The notes beneath the pieces were generated by a model that saw nothing but the letters and a program-made list of their open reading frames with translations, was not told the origin of the DNA and ran no database searches. Shown piece after piece: positions 16,149 through 18,102 of a stretch of 18,102 nt of DNA; position 1 is the first letter of the stretch, and every line of letters starts with the position of its first letter. The DNA is from Clostridia bacterium (GTDB taxonomy: Bacteria; Bacillota; Clostridia; Christensenellales; Aristaeellaceae), in NCBI GenBank assembly GCA_030526935.1, contig JAUNBY010000021.1:1-18102 (forward strand). The letters run 5' to 3'. Both the position numbers and the translations under genes were made by a program.

Positions 16149-16644
16149 ATTTACCCAACCTCCATAGAAACTGTTTTGCGACGGACCAATTGTCCGCCTT
16201 TAGACCGACGGGGGTTCCGGGAGATGCCAGCTGGTCGTAGTGGACGATTTCTCCGTCCTCGCCGACTCGCAGCCTGTGGTCGGCTATTCTCCCCACAAAC
16301 GTCCATTGCGTGTCTAATTCAATGTCGAATCCGTCTATCTGATAGTATCCGTCGTGAACCGAAAACACCTGACCGGGTTCAGGCTCGGGTATACCCGCCC
16401 CGTACTGGCGAACGCGAGTCGAGCGCAGTATGATTTTTCCGTCCACAAGCTCATAGCCGTCCTCGACCAGTCCTTTGTTGAACGAATGCGTGTATAAAAG
16501 CCACACATATTCCCCTTCGGGGACATGGGCGCTATAGAGTATTTCCCCTTCGCGGTCAATCAGCACGACGCGCTGCCCTGTCGGGCAGCACGCCAGTGCC
16601 GTTAAAAGCGTTATAGTAATTGGCAATATGAGCCAATGACGCAT
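16138..16644 (-). CDS. DUF1850 protein of a TAXI-TRAP operon
   Basis: A 168-residue exported or membrane-attached protein of the DUF1850 family, which is habitually found beside TAXI-type TRAP transporters; its biochemical role is not known. Residues 1-19 are hydrophobic and end in ALACC, so a lipoprotein anchor at Cys19 or a plain signal peptide is possible. The family core is YTHSFNKGLVEDGYEL (51-66) followed by STRVRQYGAGIPEP (75-88), where the His-Ser and Gly-Ala-Gly-Ile-Pro segments are typical. ATG 16644 directly abuts the stop codon of the binding-protein gene and has only a weak, distant ribosome site, so translation probably depends on coupling. The gene lies between the binding protein and the permease. 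Confidence 0.88.
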   Translation of the reverse strand: MRHWLILPITITLLTALACCPTGQRVVLIDREGEILYSAHVPEGEYVWLLYTHSFNKGLVEDGYELVDGKIILRSTRVRQYGAGIPEPEPGQVFSVHDGYYQIDGFDIELDTQWTFVGRIADHRLRVGEDGEIVHYDQLASPGTPVGLKADNWSVAKQFLWRLGKFAG

Positions 16645-17580
16645 TTAGTTTACGCCAACCTCTTCATAGTAGCGCGCGGCGCCAGGATGTACGGGTACGG
16701 ACACGCCCAGAAGCGCTTCTTCGAGATGTATCTCGGCGGCTTTGGAGTGAGAAATCTCGTCCTTCTTCTCATAGAGGGTCTTGACGATATTGTATACCAA
16801 ATCCTCGCTCAGGTCGTTTTTGCAGATAAGCATCGCGCGAATGGCCACTACGTTGGCGTCCGCTTCCTGATTGGGATAGGTGCCCGCGGGGATGACCGCC
16901 TTCGCATAGAAGGGATAGGCTTCGATAAGGGCGTTGATGGTCTCGTCGTCGAGGTTGATTATGTCGATGGAGCTGGTCGCGCCCAGTTCCTGAATGGCGG
17001 CGTTGGGAACGCCGGCGGTTATGAACGCGGCGTCTATCTGGCGGTTCTTTATGGCGTCGGAGGACTCGGCGAAGGACAGATACTGCTCGTCGATGTCGTC
17101 AAGCGTCAGACCCGCGATCTCAAGATACTGCATGGCGTTGAAGTACACGCCGGAACCCGCCGCGCCGATGGATACGCGCTTGCCCTTAAGGTCGGCGATA
17201 GAGGTGATATTGGCGTCGGTGTGGGCGACAAGCTGCACAAGTTCGTTGTACATGGAACTTACCGCCGAGAAGGTCTGTATCTGCTGGCCCTCGAAGGCGT
17301 TGGTTCCGTTATAGGCGTAGTCGGCCACGTCGTTTTGCACTATCGCGAGTTCGGCGTCTCCGGCGTTGATAAGGCGGATGTTCTCGGCGGAAGCGCCGGT
17401 GGAGGGAGCGTTGACGTCAACGTCTTCGATGTTATTCGCGAGCAGGTTGGCGATCTCGCCGCCGAGAGCGTAATAAGTGCCGGAGGTTCCTCCCGTCGCA
17501 ATATACAGATACTCTACCGCGCTCGCGGGAACGGCGGCCATGAGGGCGAAAACGAGTGCCAAAGCGAATACTTTCTTCAT
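16645..17580 (-). CDS. TAXI-family TRAP solute-binding protein
   Basis: The extracellular receptor that captures the substrate for the TRAP permease. Residues 1-21 form a signal peptide with cleavage after ASA; no lipobox is seen, so how it stays at the cell surface of a Gram-positive cell is unclear. The mature protein opens with YIATGGTSGTYYALGG (26-41), diagnostic of TAXI proteins, then TGASAENIRLINAGDAELAI (61-80) and a KGKRVSIGAAGSGV segment near 136-149. The length of 311 is normal. ATG 17580 has AAGGAG ten bases upstream. It is first in the operon from the 17629-17657 promoter. Glutamate or another carboxylate is a common ligand in the family, but nothing here fixes it. Confidence 0.94.
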   Translation of the reverse strand: MKKVFALALVFALMAAVPASAVEYLYIATGGTSGTYYALGGEIANLLANNIEDVDVNAPSTGASAENIRLINAGDAELAIVQNDVADYAYNGTNAFEGQQIQTFSAVSSMYNELVQLVAHTDANITSIADLKGKRVSIGAAGSGVYFNAMQYLEIAGLTLDDIDEQYLSFAESSDAIKNRQIDAAFITAGVPNAAIQELGATSSIDIINLDDETINALIEAYPFYAKAVIPAGTYPNQEADANVVAIRAMLICKNDLSEDLVYNIVKTLYEKKDEISHSKAAEIHLEEALLGVSVPVHPGAARYYEEVGVN

Positions 17581-17628
17581 AAATCTCTTTCTCCTTCTAC
17601 AAAATTGATATTATCGAGTATGTGTATT

Positions 17629-17657
17629 ATTATAGCGTCCGGTCGAGTAAATTGCAA
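17629..17657 (-). promoter_or_regulatory. Sigma-A promoter of the TAXI-TRAP operon
   Basis: Minus strand: -10 TATAAT (17629-17634), 17-base spacer, -35 TTGCAA (17652-17657). The start point should be near 17621, giving a leader of about 40 bases. The region upstream of the -35 (17675-17715) is A/T-rich and could act as an UP element. The 281-bp intergenic stretch 17581-17861 holds this promoter, the divergent promoter at 17815-17843, and no gene I can support. Confidence 0.8.
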
Positions 17658-17814
17658 TACCCAAACAGGCTCATTTCTATAAATTTTGAAAATCTAACAA
17701 ATAAAAAATGCCGTAATCGAGAAAATACCCCCTCAATTCTATGATATATGAATTTTTTGCCTTCTAAACCGTCAAATTTCGGGCTGTCGAAAACGCCTGC
17801 GCGCTATCTTTCAC

Positions 17815-17843
17815 TTGCTATTATGGCTGTGATTATGTATAAT
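17815..17843 (+). promoter_or_regulatory. Sigma-A promoter for the GDPD-like gene
   Basis: Plus strand: -35 TTGCTA (17815-17820), 17-base spacer, -10 TATAAT (17838-17843). The start point would be near 17850, directly at the ribosome site of the following gene, so the leader would be only about 12 bases. Confidence 0.65.
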
Positions 17844-17849
17844 ACGTTC

Positions 17850-17857
17850 GAGGTGAT
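17850..17857 (+). promoter_or_regulatory. Eight-base ribosome site that sets the GDPD-like start
   Basis: GAGGTGAT matches the anti-Shine-Dalgarno end of 16S rRNA over eight bases and ends four bases before GTG 17862. It argues for that codon over the in-frame ATGs at 17823, 17835 and 17856. Confidence 0.7.
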
Positions 17858-17861
17858 GAGC

Positions 17862-18102
17862 GTGGATCGCGAGGCGAAAAATCTCATAAAGGGACGAAGC
17901 ATGACGCTTTTAATATTCGAAGCGGTGTATAAAGCGTTCGGCGCGACCGTCATCATTCCGTTTTGCCTATGGCTTATAAATATAGGATTCAAATCCGTCG
18001 GCATAAGTTACATATCCCCGGCCAACTTTGCGCAGATATTATATCCAACCGTCGCGGTCTCGGCAATCGCGGCGGCTTTGATAATGGCGGTATATACGCT
18101 TA
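17862..18102 (+). CDS. Glycerophosphodiester phosphodiesterase membrane-domain protein (5' part)
   Basis: Only the first 80 codons are in the window. After a short polar start the chain has two hydrophobic segments (about residues 20-40 and 59-78). The pattern TLLIFEAVYKAFGATVIIPF, then GISYISPANF, resembles the N-terminal membrane domain that precedes the phosphodiesterase domain in Gram-positive GDPD proteins (GDPDase_memb family). If complete, such proteins cleave glycerophosphodiesters, with products feeding lipid or teichoic-acid metabolism. The catalytic domain lies outside the window, so function is inferred from the membrane domain alone. The start is GTG 17862. It is divergent from the TRAP operon. 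Confidence 0.65.
   Translation, partial: MDREAKNLIKGRSMTLLIFEAVYKAFGATVIIPFCLWLINIGFKSVGISYISPANFAQILYPTVAVSAIAAALIMAVYTL

Noticed and set aside
16636..17682. A 348-codon open frame on the plus strand opposite the TAXI gene
   Set aside because: The minus-strand protein is a clear TAXI receptor with signal peptide, ribosome site and promoter; the plus frame is Gly/Val-rich antisense translation without family features.
17735..17760. AT-rich inverted repeat (AATTC...GAATT) with T run between the divergent promoters
   Set aside because: Only five AT-rich pairs; expected by chance in such DNA, and no gene ends there to terminate.
17804..18004. A 66-codon minus-strand open frame at the right edge
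   Set aside because: It lies opposite the GDPD-like gene, whose ribosome site, promoter and hydrophobic pattern are much stronger.

Overview
The window reads as chromosomal DNA of a Firmicutes bacterium, probably an uncultured member of the Clostridia. The reasons are strong GGAGG-type ribosome sites before almost every gene, promoters close to the sigma-A consensus, a Clostridia-style elongasome cluster (maf, mreB, mreC, mreD, PBP2, MinD-like ATPase, rodA), a lipoprotein foldase with a lipobox, and a TAXI-type TRAP uptake operon. Coding DNA is moderately GC-rich and intergenic DNA is AT-rich. The class-level assignment is inference. No tRNA, rRNA, CRISPR, insertion sequence or phage gene was seen.

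All genes but one lie on the minus strand. Read right to left in the direction of transcription, the first unit is a TAXI solute-binding protein, a DUF1850 protein and a fused TRAP permease (17580 to 13974). It has a near-consensus promoter and a clear intrinsic terminator. Next comes maf-mreB from its own extended -10 promoter, then mreC from a second very good promoter, running through mreD, PBP2, the MinD-like ATPase and rodA into a sugar kinase and homoserine dehydrogenase with almost no intergenic space. After an 80-bp gap come a small degenerate alpha/beta-hydrolase-like gene and a PrsA-type foldase lipoprotein, closed by a terminator at 1329-1357. At the left edge is a secreted protein of unknown function broken by a one-base frameshift. 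At the right edge the start of a GDPD membrane-domain protein is read rightward, divergent from the TRAP operon.

The central block encodes the machine that builds the side wall during elongation: MreB scaffold, MreC/MreD membrane link, PBP2 transpeptidase and RodA glycosyltransferase. Two things make it unusual. The MreB has lost both residues expected for ATP hydrolysis (Glu to Thr, Asp to Val) and carries an insertion of about 40 residues. The MinD-like ATPase is translationally coupled to PBP2 and rodA, but no minC or minE is present beside it. Together they suggest a modified elongasome. The foldase with an acidic insertion inside its parvulin domain is the other striking protein.
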